NCBI GenBank assembly: GCA_030550395.1
Contig: JAUQPL010000002.1
Span: forward strand, 60,792-124,791
Source of the DNA: Bacteroidota bacterium
Lineage (GTDB): Bacteria > Bacteroidota > Ignavibacteria > Kapaibacteriales > HRBIN21
DNA length: 64,000 nt
Direction: 5' to 3'
A program made the translations under genes and the position numbers. The notes beneath the pieces were generated by a model that ran no database searches, was not told the origin of the DNA, and saw nothing but the letters and a program-made list of their open reading frames with translations. Positions 34,050 to 43,416 of the stretch are shown here, piece by piece; position 1 is the stretch's first letter; each line of letters begins with the position of its first letter.

Positions 34050-34938
34050 TGATCCGCCTTGGTTACGGGAGTTTATCGCCCATCTGCGCTTTGAGCATGG
34101 GCTGTCGGAGAATACGCTCCAGATGTACGCTCACCATGCTCGGCGTTTGGGGAAGTTCTTGCAAAGCTTGGGGGTGTCCCATCCCGTCTATGCGCAGCTC
34201 CAGCATGTGGAGAGTTTTTTGCAGAAGCTTGAAGCAGATGGGCTTAGTGTGGCTTCGCGAGCTCAGTGCGTAGCCGCCATACGAGCTCTCTATCGTTTCT
34301 TTGCTCTGGAGGGGCGGGGGGAAAACGACCCGACGGAGTTGCTCATACTACCCCGGCGTCAGCGACCGCTTCCGGAGGTGTTGAGTGTGGCAGAGGTGGA
34401 GCGCCTGTTACAGCAGCCGGACGTTCGTACCGCTCGGGGAATACGGGACCGAGCCATTCTGGAGGTGCTCTATAGTTGCGGACTTCGGGTATCCGAGCTC
34501 TGCCAGCTCCGGCTGGGTGATGTTTTGTTTGCCGAAGAATTGGTCCGCGTCCGTGGAAAGGGGTCTCGGGAGCGTCTTGTCCCTATTGGGAAGCCAGCGC
34601 TGTGGTGGGTAGAGTACTACTGCCGGCAGGCGCGTCTGCTTTTACAGCGGCGACCAACAGACATCTTGTTTCTCAATGCTCGGGGTGGGGCTCTGTCACG
34701 GATGGCGGTGTGGAAGCTTGTACAGTGGGCAGCTCAGAAGGCTGGTATTTCCCGCGCAATCCATCCTCATACGCTCCGCCATAGCTTTGCGACGCACCTC
34801 CTGGAAGGTGGGGCAGACCTACGGGCTGTACAGGAGATGCTCGGGCATGCTCATATTGCAACTACGCAAATCTATGTGCACGTCGATCGGCTCTATGTCC
34901 AGGAGGTTCACCGCACATTCCACCCACGGGCACGATGA
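34015..34938 (+). CDS. xerD: Tyrosine recombinase XerC/XerD
   Basis: The 307-residue protein has a SAM-like N-terminal DNA-binding domain and a catalytic domain with Arg158 (CGLRVSEL), Lys182 (VRGKGSRERLVP), His252 and Arg255 (HTLRHSFATH), His278 and the nucleophile Tyr287 (IYVHV). It would resolve chromosome dimers at dif. XerC and XerD cannot be separated here. ATG 34015 lies inside the end of the PgpH gene. Only one Xer gene is in the window. Confidence 0.88.
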   Translation: MAQCRRRRKSCDDPPWLREFIAHLRFEHGLSENTLQMYAHHARRLGKFLQSLGVSHPVYAQLQHVESFLQKLEADGLSVASRAQCVAAIRALYRFFALEGRGENDPTELLILPRRQRPLPEVLSVAEVERLLQQPDVRTARGIRDRAILEVLYSCGLRVSELCQLRLGDVLFAEELVRVRGKGSRERLVPIGKPALWWVEYYCRQARLLLQRRPTDILFLNARGGALSRMAVWKLVQWAAQKAGISRAIHPHTLRHSFATHLLEGGADLRAVQEMLGHAHIATTQIYVHVDRLYVQEVHRTFHPRAR

Positions 34939-36158
34939 AGGGGTGGGGAGCTATCGGGGCAGCTATAGTGGGCACCGTCGTGGGGTATAGTAGCACGGTT
35001 CGGTTGGGAGTGGAGTCCTTTGTAGAGTTATATCGGGACAGCCTTCAAGGAAAGCGGTTGGCGCTGCTCACTCATGCTGCTGCCCGTTTGCCTGATGGGC
35101 GCCTTAGTTTGGAGGTGTTGAAGGAAAACTTCCGCATTGTTGCTGTATGGGCTCCGGAGCATGGTTTTTGGGGGACCTTCCCTGCCGGGGAATCGGTTCC
35201 TGACGAGCAGATTGCGGGGATTCCAGTGTTCTCGCTCTACGGGGCTCGACGTCGTCCACCGGCAGAGCTATTTCGAGCTGTGGATGCGGTTGTTGTCGAG
35301 TTGCAGGATATAGGGATTCGTCCGTACACGTATTTGAGCACGCTTGTCATGGTTATGGCAGCGTGTGCTGAATTTGGAGTCCCGGTGTATGTCCTAGACC
35401 GTCCGAATCCCCTGGGTGGAACAACAGTGGAGGGGGCCGTGCTGGATACAGCTCTACGGTCGTTTGTAGGAATGCTACCCATCCCCTATCGGCACGGGTG
35501 TACGTTTGGGGAGTTAGCCCGGATGGCAAACGAACAGGGGTGGCTTCCGCCCAGCAGTGACGGGCGGGTTGGCCGATGTTCGCTCACGGTGGTTCCTCTG
35601 CGGGGGTGGCGTCGCACGATGGTTTGGGAAGAGACCGGCTTGCCCTGGTTCCCCCCCTCGCCGAATATTCCGACCCCAACGGCGGCACGAGCCGCTGGTA
35701 TCACCGGTATCTTCGGAGAGATGGGGCTATGGTACATTGGCATTGGTGGTACGACACCATTTCAGATTTTGGGAGCGCCCCAGTTTCCTGCGGAGCGTAT
35801 AGTAGCGGAACTGCGGTCGGTACTGTTGTCATTGGGAGTCCGGGTTGGGGCAATCCGCTTCGTACCGCGGACTGGACAGTATGCCCGTCAGGAGTGCGAG
35901 GGGCTTTTCTTCTACCCTGAGGCTCGGCATGATGCTCGCTTCTTTGAAGCCTTCACTGTTATAGCTCCGATTGTGCTCCGGTCCATTCCTGACAGATGCC
36001 AGCGCGTAAATGCCCAGAGGTGGGAAATGGTGCAGAAGGTTGTGGGAGACCGTGAGTTCGCTTTAGCACTCTGTCGGGGTGAAGGATTAGCTCCGTGGGT
36101 AAACCGAGGGGTCGAAGAGTTTCAGAAGATTCGGCAGCGCTACTTGCTCTATCCATAA
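34935..36158 (+). CDS. DUF1343 protein, probable exo-N-acetylmuramidase (NamZ-like)
   Basis: The 407-residue protein has a short hydrophobic N-terminus (GAIGAAIVGTVVGYSS), then the DUF1343 blocks KRLALLTHAAARL, WAPEHGFWGTFPAGE, VVVELQDIGIRPYTYLSTL, LDRPNPLGG and PIPYRHGCTFGELA. Characterised members cleave N-acetylmuramic acid from peptidoglycan fragments. It overlaps the recombinase stop (ATGA), so it shares the operon. Substrate is by family inference. Confidence 0.88.
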   Translation: MKGWGAIGAAIVGTVVGYSSTVRLGVESFVELYRDSLQGKRLALLTHAAARLPDGRLSLEVLKENFRIVAVWAPEHGFWGTFPAGESVPDEQIAGIPVFSLYGARRRPPAELFRAVDAVVVELQDIGIRPYTYLSTLVMVMAACAEFGVPVYVLDRPNPLGGTTVEGAVLDTALRSFVGMLPIPYRHGCTFGELARMANEQGWLPPSSDGRVGRCSLTVVPLRGWRRTMVWEETGLPWFPPSPNIPTPTAARAAGITGIFGEMGLWYIGIGGTTPFQILGAPQFPAERIVAELRSVLLSLGVRVGAIRFVPRTGQYARQECEGLFFYPEARHDARFFEAFTVIAPIVLRSIPDRCQRVNAQRWEMVQKVVGDREFALALCRGEGLAPWVNRGVEEFQKIRQRYLLYP

Positions 36159-36178
36159 GGCATGCTCTGCTGAATGTG

Positions 36179-36186
36179 TAATTTTG
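36179..36186 (+). promoter_or_regulatory. Probable promoter -7 element for rplS
   Basis: Exact TAATTTTG followed by C. The predicted start near 36193 leaves a leader of about 32 bases before ATG 36225. A separate promoter here fits a ribosomal protein gene behind unrelated genes. Confidence 0.6.
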
Positions 36187-36224
36187 CATGCTTTTGGGAA
36201 GTCCGCCTAGCGGAGGATAGGGTA

Positions 36225-36617
36225 ATGTCATCGCCGAAGCTAGCATTGGTAGAGGAGATGTTGAAGGCAGAAGGAGAGGAGCTGCGACATAGCAGCTCTG
36301 GTGAGCAGACGGTCATAGCCGATTTTGGACCTGGTGATTACGTAGATGTTGCCTTTCGGGTTGTTGAGGGGGATAAGGAGCGGGTTCAGCACTTCCAAGG
36401 CATTGTTATGTATAAGCGTGGGCGTGGTCCTAGTACGATGGTGTGTGTGCGGAAGATTTCCCACGGGGTCGGGGTGGAGCGGATTTTCCCGCTGCACTCA
36501 CCGGTGGTGGAAAGTATCAAAGTTCTGCGGAAGGGTCGGGTGCGGCGAGCGCGGATCTACTTCATCCGAGAGATGTCAGAGAAGCGCGTTCGGCAAAAGC
36601 TGCGCTATAGCTCCTAG
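36225..36617 (+). CDS. rplS: 50S ribosomal protein bL19
   Basis: The 130-residue product has the bL19 signature: DFGPGDYVDVAFRVVEGDKER, QHFQGIVMYKRGRG, GVGVERIFPLHSP and KVLRKGRVRRARIYF. bL19 sits at the subunit interface. ATG 36225, with CGGAGG upstream, gives the family length; the frame extends slightly upstream. trmD and rimM, its usual neighbours, are absent. Confidence 0.95.
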   Translation: MSSPKLALVEEMLKAEGEELRHSSSGEQTVIADFGPGDYVDVAFRVVEGDKERVQHFQGIVMYKRGRGPSTMVCVRKISHGVGVERIFPLHSPVVESIKVLRKGRVRRARIYFIREMSEKRVRQKLRYSS

Positions 36618-36628
36618 ACCGGATTGGT

Positions 36629-38824
36629 ATGCTCCAAGTTGTGCAACACCAACGGACAGGTGCGGTAAGCCTGGTGGACGTACCTGTTCCCGACTGCATT
36701 CCGGAAGGGGTGAAGGTTCGTACGGCGTTTTCTCTTATCAGCGCAGGGACGGAGCGGGCCAGCGTTGCAACGGCTCAAGCGTCGCTGATTCGGAAGGTGC
36801 TGGAGCGCCCGGATTTAGTGCGCCAAGTATGGCAGAGTCTCCAGCGAGAGGGTATTGGAGCTACGGTGGAGAAGGTACGGGCACGACTCAACGCTTATAA
36901 AGCGCTGGGCTACAGTGCTGCTGGAGTGGTCGTGGAATCTCGCGTCCCAGAGTTTGTCCCTGGCGATCGGGTTGCATGTGCTGGGGCTGGGTATGCTGTT
37001 CATGCAGAGTACGTTACCGTCCCGCGGCGACTGGTGGTGCGAGTGCCAGAAGGGGTTCCACTGGAAGCGGCAGCGTACACTACCCTTGGTGCCATTGCAC
37101 TCAATGGGATTCGCCAAGCGGACGTGCGAGTGGGGGAGCGTGTTCTCGTGATTGGCTTGGGGTTGCTTGGGTTGCTGACAGTTCAAATCGCTCGAGCAGC
37201 AGGCTGCCTGGTGGCGGGGATGGATAAGGAGCCGGCTACGTTCGCGCTGGCGCAGCAGCTTGGGTGTGAGCTGGTTGTTCCCAATACTGATGAAGCCATA
37301 TCCGATATCTGGGGGTGGACTAATGCCGTGGGTGTGGATGCTGTGATTATCACCGCCAGTACATCCTCTAACGAGCCAATTGAACGCGCAATTGAAGCTG
37401 TGCGGAAACGCGGGCGCTTGGTTGTAGTAGGGGCCATAGGTATGGATATCCCACGGCAGCCCTTTTACGAAAAAGAGTTGGAGCTGCGGATCGCTACCAG
37501 CTATGGTCCTGGGCGCTATGACCCAGTCTATGAAGAGCAGGGACAGGATTATCCGATAGCTTACGTCCGCTGGACAGAGCAACGGAATATGGAGGCATTC
37601 CTCCAACTCCTAGCGACGGGGGCTGTACGGACGGAGCCTTTGACGACTCATCGGTTTCCTATCCAGCGGGCAACGGAGGCATATGAGCTCTTGACCCGTG
37701 GGCAGGAGCGGGCGGTCGGTATTCTGTTGGAATATCCTTCCGCTGCTGAGGGGAAAGGGGAAAGCAAAGTTATCCGACTGCGGGCTCCACAATATCGGGG
37801 TACAACGAGGCTTCGTCTCGGAGTCATTGGTGCTGGTAGCTTTGCACAGGCATACCTTTTGCCTGCTTTGAAGGAGCTGGAGGTAGAGTTTGTGATGTTG
37901 GCGAATGCAACACCTGTATCTGCACGAACGGTTGCTGAACGCTTCGGTTTCTCCTCTGCCACAACGGATGGAGAGGCTGTCATTGCTTCACCGGAGGTTG
38001 ATGCAGTGCTGTGCGCAACTCGGCACGACACTCATGCTCATTTTGTTGTTCAAGCTTTGCGGGCGGGTAAGCCAGTTTTTGTGGAAAAACCTCTTGCCAT
38101 TACACCGGGACAGCTCTATGACATTGAGCAAGCCCTTGCTGAGCATGGGGGCGTGTTGATGGTTGGCTTCAATCGTCGCTTTAGCCGTCCCTTGCGGGAG
38201 ATAGAGGCATTTCTGAAGGGTTCCCCGATGCCGTTGAGCATTCTCTATCGTGTCAATGCAGGCTTGTTGCCGCTTCACCATTGGCTCCATGATCCTCGGC
38301 AGGGTGGGCGCATTGTGGGGGAGGCGTGTCACTTCATTGACTGTATGGTGTTCCTAACCGGCTCGCTCCCTGCGGCTGTGTCAGCGACGGCAGTTCGTCT
38401 TCCTGAGCCGGATGCTGGGGAGTGTGTTAGTGCTATCATCCGTTTCCGTGATGGGTCGGTTGGGACGCTTTTGTATATCACCAATGGTGCTGCTGGGCTT
38501 GGCAAGGAATTCTGTGAGGTCTTTTCCCACGGGCGTGTTGCCCGGATGGAAGATTTCCGCCGGGTGGAATTCATTACCGGGCGCCACCGACGAGTACGTC
38601 GCTACGATGGTTCAAAAGGGCATCGGGAGCAGATGCGTTCCTTTGTGGAGGCAGTTCGTACGGGGATGGCACCGATACCGTACGAGCAGTTGCGAGCGGT
38701 GACGGCAACGACGTTTGCTCTTCAGGAAGCTTTGCGCACGGGTACGTGGGTAGACGTGGAAGCATTTTTGGCGGCAGAATGGGCACGGCGGAGTCCTCCA
38801 TCACCGTCCCTTTCCTTGACTTAG
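36629..38824 (+). CDS. Bi-domain oxidoreductase: zinc-type dehydrogenase fused to Gfo/Idh/MocA
   Basis: The 731-residue protein has an MDR (alcohol dehydrogenase-like) half, residues 1-375, with SLISAGTERASV, a GroES-like barrel and the nucleotide fold VLVIGLGLLGLLTVQIA. A Gfo/Idh/MocA half from about residue 393 follows (LRLGVIGAGSFAQAYLLPAL, VFVEKPLAITPGQL, GFNRRFSRPL). Such fusions occur in polysaccharide clusters and are thought to act on sugar or polyol substrates through NAD(P). The substrate here is unknown. It overlaps the aminotransferase gene by 46 bases, which suggests a joint sugar-modifying role. Confidence 0.88.
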   Translation: MLQVVQHQRTGAVSLVDVPVPDCIPEGVKVRTAFSLISAGTERASVATAQASLIRKVLERPDLVRQVWQSLQREGIGATVEKVRARLNAYKALGYSAAGVVVESRVPEFVPGDRVACAGAGYAVHAEYVTVPRRLVVRVPEGVPLEAAAYTTLGAIALNGIRQADVRVGERVLVIGLGLLGLLTVQIARAAGCLVAGMDKEPATFALAQQLGCELVVPNTDEAISDIWGWTNAVGVDAVIITASTSSNEPIERAIEAVRKRGRLVVVGAIGMDIPRQPFYEKELELRIATSYGPGRYDPVYEEQGQDYPIAYVRWTEQRNMEAFLQLLATGAVRTEPLTTHRFPIQRATEAYELLTRGQERAVGILLEYPSAAEGKGESKVIRLRAPQYRGTTRLRLGVIGAGSFAQAYLLPALKELEVEFVMLANATPVSARTVAERFGFSSATTDGEAVIASPEVDAVLCATRHDTHAHFVVQALRAGKPVFVEKPLAITPGQLYDIEQALAEHGGVLMVGFNRRFSRPLREIEAFLKGSPMPLSILYRVNAGLLPLHHWLHDPRQGGRIVGEACHFIDCMVFLTGSLPAAVSATAVRLPEPDAGECVSAIIRFRDGSVGTLLYITNGAAGLGKEFCEVFSHGRVARMEDFRRVEFITGRHRRVRRYDGSKGHREQMRSFVEAVRTGMAPIPYEQLRAVTATTFALQEALRTGTWVDVEAFLAAEWARRSPPSPSLSLT

Positions 38825-39972
38825 CCTTGCAGCACCAGCCTCTGCAGGAGGAGCTCCGGCAGGCATTTGAACGCGTGCTCCAAACGCAGCAGTTTGTCCT
38901 CGGACCGGAAGTGGAGGCATTAGAGCGGGAGTGCGCAGCATACGTTGGGCTACCGGCGGCGGTAGCGGTTTCCAGCGGTACGGATGCTCTCTTGGCGCTG
39001 CTGATGGCTTTGGGGGTAGGACCAGGAGATGAGGTGATTGTCCCGACGTGGACCTTCTTCGCAACGGCTGGGGTTGTTGCTCGCCTCCATGCCCGTCCGG
39101 TTTTTGCGGATGTGGAGCCATGGGGTTTTGGCATCCGAACCGAAGAGGTGGAGCGGTGCTATTCGGCTCGGACGAAGGTTGTTCTCCTTGTCCATCTCTA
39201 TGGCCAGATTGCCCCGGAGGTGGAGGCAATCCGAAGACTGTGCCAGCAGTATGGGATAACTCTGGTGGAAGATGCAGCCCAAGCCTTTGGGGCGCAGTAT
39301 CGAGATGGGCGCGGCGTTGGACAGTTCGGATGTGCCGCAGCTGTTTCGTTCTATCCCACGAAGAATCTGGGAGCGTGGGGTGATGCGGGGATGATCGTCA
39401 CGGCCGATGGCGAGCTTGCCCAACGGTTGCGCTTGCTCCGGAACCATGGGATGGCGGAGCGCTATGTCCACCAGTTCGTAGGTGGGAATTTCCGTATGGA
39501 TGCCATTCAAGCGGCGATCCTACGGGTGAAGCTGCGTTATCTTCCACGATGGAATCAGCAGCGACGTCAAATAGCCCATCGCTACAACCAACTTTTCCGA
39601 GAGATAGGCTTGGCAGATACAGCGGGTGCTCAGGAATTTGATGAGGCAAATCGAGTTCTTTTGCCAGCGGAACTCTATGCCGGGCAGGTGGATATGCCGC
39701 ATATTTACCACCAGTATGTCGTGCGAGTGCGACGTCGCGATGAACTGCGCCGGTATTTGGTAGCCCGAGGGATTGGGACGGAGGTATACTACCCTATTCC
39801 CCTGCATCGGCAACCGGCTTTTCGTGCGTTAGGGTACCGGCAAAGGGACTTTCCAGTGGCGGAACGTTTAGCCGAAGAGGTGCTTGCGCTTCCGATTTAC
39901 CCGACGTTGACTCCTGCTCAACAGGAAGCGGTTGTCGGTGCTATTGCAGATTTCTTCCGGCGGTATGACTGA
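38779..39972 (+). CDS. DegT/DnrJ/EryC1/StrS-family aminotransferase
   Basis: The 397-residue PLP enzyme has VPFLDLALQHQPL, SSGTDALLALLMALG, VIVPTWTFFAT, VEDAAQAFGAQY and the Schiff-base Lys195 in SFYPTKNLGAWGDAG. Members transaminate nucleotide-linked keto sugars for surface polysaccharides. ATG 38779 gives the family's normal start and lies within the end of the bi-domain gene. Its stop overlaps malQ by 8 bases. Confidence 0.92.
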   Translation: MGTAESSITVPFLDLALQHQPLQEELRQAFERVLQTQQFVLGPEVEALERECAAYVGLPAAVAVSSGTDALLALLMALGVGPGDEVIVPTWTFFATAGVVARLHARPVFADVEPWGFGIRTEEVERCYSARTKVVLLVHLYGQIAPEVEAIRRLCQQYGITLVEDAAQAFGAQYRDGRGVGQFGCAAAVSFYPTKNLGAWGDAGMIVTADGELAQRLRLLRNHGMAERYVHQFVGGNFRMDAIQAAILRVKLRYLPRWNQQRRQIAHRYNQLFREIGLADTAGAQEFDEANRVLLPAELYAGQVDMPHIYHQYVVRVRRRDELRRYLVARGIGTEVYYPIPLHRQPAFRALGYRQRDFPVAERLAEEVLALPIYPTLTPAQQEAVVGAIADFFRRYD

Positions 39973-41464
39973 ACTATCCCGCAGCGTTGGTGTGGCGCTT
40001 GCTATCCCTTCGCTTCCCTCGCGGTGGGCAATTGGGGACTTGGGTCCAGCAGCATATGCTTTTGCTGAACGTTTGGCTCAGGCAGGTGTGCGCTACTGGT
40101 TCCTTCTGCCCTGGGGACCGACGGCGTCGGCGCTGGATCATTCCCCGTACAATGCCTTATCTGCTTTTGCCGGCAATCCGCTGTGGATCAGCCCCGAGCA
40201 GCTTGTCTCCGATGGGCTATGCCGACGCTACGAGATAGAGCGTCTCCATCCGTATGTGCCTTGGGTCAATTATGAAGCTCTCGGCAAGGAGCGTTTGGCG
40301 TTGCTGTGGCATTGCTTTCAAAACCGTGCGCGCTGGCGCTTTCTGGAACCAGAAGTAGAGCGTTTCTACCGAGAGGAGCAAGAGTGGTTGGAGGAGTGGA
40401 CTCTCTTTGCCCTATTGCGTGAACTTGCTGATGAGAAGCCTTGGTACCAATGGGAAGCACCGTACCGAGACCGGGAGCAGGAGGCAATAGCAGAGGTGCG
40501 GCGTCGCTATGCTCAGAGGCTTCGCTTCCATGGTTGGGTTCAGTTTCTCTTTTTCTGGCAGCTTCGCCAGTTATCGGAGTGGTGCCGGCTCCACGGAGTA
40601 GAGCTTGTGGGAGATTTTCCGCTCTTTGTGGCGCACGATAGTGCGGACGTCTGGTCACATCCGGAGTACTTCCTGTTGGGGGCTGCAGGAAACTCGCTGG
40701 CAGTGGCAGGGGCACCACCGGATGCCTTTAACCCCGAGGGGCAGTGGTGGGGACAACCGTTGTATCGGTGGGAGGTTCACCAAGCGGATGGTTTCCGTTG
40801 GTGGATACGGCGGGTGGAGCATGCCCTGCGGTACGTGCGGTGGCTGCGTTTTGACCATTTTCGCGGGTATGCTGCCTGCTGGACGATCCCTGTCGGGGCG
40901 AAAACAGCCGCCGAGGGCTTCTGGAGTGCCTCTCCTGGTCGGGAACTTCTCGGTGCCCTCCAACGCCGATGGATGCCCTTGCCGGTGATACCGGAGGACT
41001 TGGGCACGATTACGCCCGACGTGGAGTTACTCCGTCGAGATTTCGGGCTTTCTAGCATGCGGGTTCTTTTGTTTGCCTTTCCGAGCCCGGCTTTCAATCC
41101 TCATGCGCCGCATAACATTGGACGGGAATGTGTGGTGTGGACGAGTGTCCACGATACTCCACCGGTCCGAGGCTGGTTTCGGCAGAGTTCTGAGCAAACT
41201 CGCGAAGCTTTCTGGCGCTACTGTGGGCGACGTGTTCGCGAATCGGCGGTGCCCCGGGAATTTCTGCGCTTGGCACTTCAATCGTCTGCATGGTTGGCAG
41301 TGGTGTCAGTGCAAGACCTGTGTGGTTTGGGAGAGGAAGCGCAGATGAATCGTCCAGGCACTTCCTCTGGCAACTGGCGCTGGCGTCTGCCGCCGGGTAT
41401 GCCCCGGAAATCCCAGTGGCAAATGTTGGCAGAAATGTCAGCTCTTTTTGGTCGTCAAAGGTAG
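39965..41464 (+). CDS. malQ: 4-alpha-glucanotransferase
   Basis: The 499-residue GH77 enzyme has AIGDLGPAAYAFAERLAQAG, SPYNALSAFAGNPLWIS, the VELVGDFPLFVAHDSADVW block, the nucleophile-containing RFDHFRGYAACWTIP and the acid/base Glu in PEDLGTITP, plus a VHDTPPVRGW segment. It transfers alpha-1,4 glucans in glycogen or maltodextrin metabolism. The start ATG 39965 lies just inside the aminotransferase gene. Confidence 0.93.
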   Translation: MTELSRSVGVALAIPSLPSRWAIGDLGPAAYAFAERLAQAGVRYWFLLPWGPTASALDHSPYNALSAFAGNPLWISPEQLVSDGLCRRYEIERLHPYVPWVNYEALGKERLALLWHCFQNRARWRFLEPEVERFYREEQEWLEEWTLFALLRELADEKPWYQWEAPYRDREQEAIAEVRRRYAQRLRFHGWVQFLFFWQLRQLSEWCRLHGVELVGDFPLFVAHDSADVWSHPEYFLLGAAGNSLAVAGAPPDAFNPEGQWWGQPLYRWEVHQADGFRWWIRRVEHALRYVRWLRFDHFRGYAACWTIPVGAKTAAEGFWSASPGRELLGALQRRWMPLPVIPEDLGTITPDVELLRRDFGLSSMRVLLFAFPSPAFNPHAPHNIGRECVVWTSVHDTPPVRGWFRQSSEQTREAFWRYCGRRVRESAVPREFLRLALQSSAWLAVVSVQDLCGLGEEAQMNRPGTSSGNWRWRLPPGMPRKSQWQMLAEMSALFGRQR

Positions 41465-41517
41465 CAATGTACCGATTTTCGTTTGGCAACGCGACTCTTA
41501 CAGGACGGCTCTCTGTG

Positions 41518-43416
41518 ATGTCATCGCGGACGTGGCACGTTGAGGATGCGGCAGAGCTCTATAACATCGCTGGCTGGGGCGCGGGGTATTTCAGCATCAA
41601 CGAGCGTGGCAATGTTATTGCCCGCCCTCGGAAGGACTATCCGGTCGTGGTAGACCTGAAGGAACTGATGGATGAACTTCTGCTGCGTGACATTACCCCG
41701 CCGGTCCTTATCCGTTTCTTGGACATCCTGGGCGACCGCATTGAGAAGCTGTGGAACTGCTTTCAGCAGGCGATAGCAGAGTACGGATATCGTGGGCAGT
41801 ACTACAACGTCTATCCCATCAAAGTCAACCAGCAGCGTCCAGTTGTGGAAGAGATTGTCCGTCACGGGCGGGATTTCAATGTGGGTTTGGAGGCGGGTTC
41901 CAAACCTGAGTTGCATGCCGTACTGGGGATTATGGAAAACCCGGATGCGCTTATCATCTGCAATGGTTACAAAGACAGCGATTTCATTGAGTTAGCGCTA
42001 TTGGCCCAGAAGATGGGCAAACGGGTGTTCTTGGTTGTGGAGAAACTCAATGAGCTTCACCTCATTGCTGAGATTGCTGAGCGGGTTCGGGTCCATCCGA
42101 ACTTGGGAATTCGCATCAAGCTATCCAGCTCTGGTAGTGGGCGTTGGGAAGAATCAGGTGGGGACCGCAGTAAGTTTGGGCTTAGTTCTAGTGAGCTGTT
42201 GGAAGCTTTAGAATTTGCCAACGCTTACGGGATTGGCTCAAGCATTCGGCTTTTGCATTTTCACTTGGGGAGTCAGGTTACCAATATTCGACGCATCAAG
42301 AGTGCACTGCGCGAAGCTGCGCAGTTCTATGTTCAGCTTCGTCTCATGGGCTATCCAATTGAATTTGTGGACGTAGGGGGCGGATTGGGGGTTGACTACG
42401 ATGGGACACGGTCATCTGCTCCGAGTAGTGCCAACTACTCCATCCAAGAGTATGCAAACGACGTTGTTTCTGCTTTAGCCGAAGCAGCCTCTGCACGAGA
42501 ACTTCCCTGTCCGCATATCATTACGGAGGCTGGTCGAGCCTTGACGGCGCATCATTCCGTGCTGATTTTCAATATCTTGGAAGCTACCACCCTTCCCCAG
42601 TGGCCCGAGGAGGAGTCACCTCCAGAGGTAGCACATCCCCTGGTCCATGATCTCTACGAACTCCTCCAGACACTTTCCTCCCGCACGATGCTAGAGGCCT
42701 GGCACGATGCTCAGCAATATCGGGAACAGTTGCTGGAACTTTTCAATGTTGGGCTTGTAGACTTGCGGACCCGTGCCCTCGGAGAGCGACTTTTCTGGAG
42801 TATTGCCCGCCGCGTTCACCAATTGAGTCAGCAGATGAAGCATCCGCCGGAGGAGTTGCGCTATCTGCCTCACATGCTGGCAGATAAGTACTTTGCGAAC
42901 TTTTCTCTCTTTCAGTCCTTACCCGATGCTTGGGCAGTAGACCAGCTTTTCCCCGTTATGCCTATTCACCGATTGACGGAGCCGCCGACGCGGATTGCCA
43001 CCGTACAGGATATTACGTGTGATTCTGATGGGCATCTGGACTCTTTCGCCTGCGCCCGAGCACATTTGCCCTATCTGCCTGTCCACGAGCTTCGTCCCCA
43101 TGAGCCTTACTACATCGGAGTCTTTCTTGTAGGGGCATACCAGGAGATTCTCGGGGACCTGCATAATTTGTTCGGTGATACCAACACAGTGCACGTTCGG
43201 GTTGAAGAGGACGGATACCGCATTGAGCAAGTGGTCGATGGAGAAACGATCGCAGATGTGTTGAGTTATGTACAGTTCAATTCTAAGCGCTTGGTGCGAA
43301 CGATGGAGGCATGGGTAACCTCTGCGGTCAAGGAGGGACGGATTTCATTACAGGAAGGGCGGGAGTTCCTGGCGATTTACCGGTCTGGCTTGTATGGGTA
43401 CACGTACCTGGAATGA
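41518..43416 (+). CDS. speA: Biosynthetic arginine decarboxylase
   Basis: The 632-residue PLP enzyme starts RTWHVEDAAELYNIAGWG, with the PLP-lysine strand YYNVYPIKVNQQRPVVEE, LHFHLGSQVTNIRRI, the glycine-rich VDVGGGLGVDYDG, and the ITEAGRALTAHHSV region. Length fits bacterial SpeA. It makes agmatine and CO2, feeding polyamine synthesis with speH and speE at 61.6-62.9 kb. The frame runs on upstream inside malQ; ATG 41518 gives the usual start. Confidence 0.93.
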   Translation: MSSRTWHVEDAAELYNIAGWGAGYFSINERGNVIARPRKDYPVVVDLKELMDELLLRDITPPVLIRFLDILGDRIEKLWNCFQQAIAEYGYRGQYYNVYPIKVNQQRPVVEEIVRHGRDFNVGLEAGSKPELHAVLGIMENPDALIICNGYKDSDFIELALLAQKMGKRVFLVVEKLNELHLIAEIAERVRVHPNLGIRIKLSSSGSGRWEESGGDRSKFGLSSSELLEALEFANAYGIGSSIRLLHFHLGSQVTNIRRIKSALREAAQFYVQLRLMGYPIEFVDVGGGLGVDYDGTRSSAPSSANYSIQEYANDVVSALAEAASARELPCPHIITEAGRALTAHHSVLIFNILEATTLPQWPEEESPPEVAHPLVHDLYELLQTLSSRTMLEAWHDAQQYREQLLELFNVGLVDLRTRALGERLFWSIARRVHQLSQQMKHPPEELRYLPHMLADKYFANFSLFQSLPDAWAVDQLFPVMPIHRLTEPPTRIATVQDITCDSDGHLDSFACARAHLPYLPVHELRPHEPYYIGVFLVGAYQEILGDLHNLFGDTNTVHVRVEEDGYRIEQVVDGETIADVLSYVQFNSKRLVRTMEAWVTSAVKEGRISLQEGREFLAIYRSGLYGYTYLE

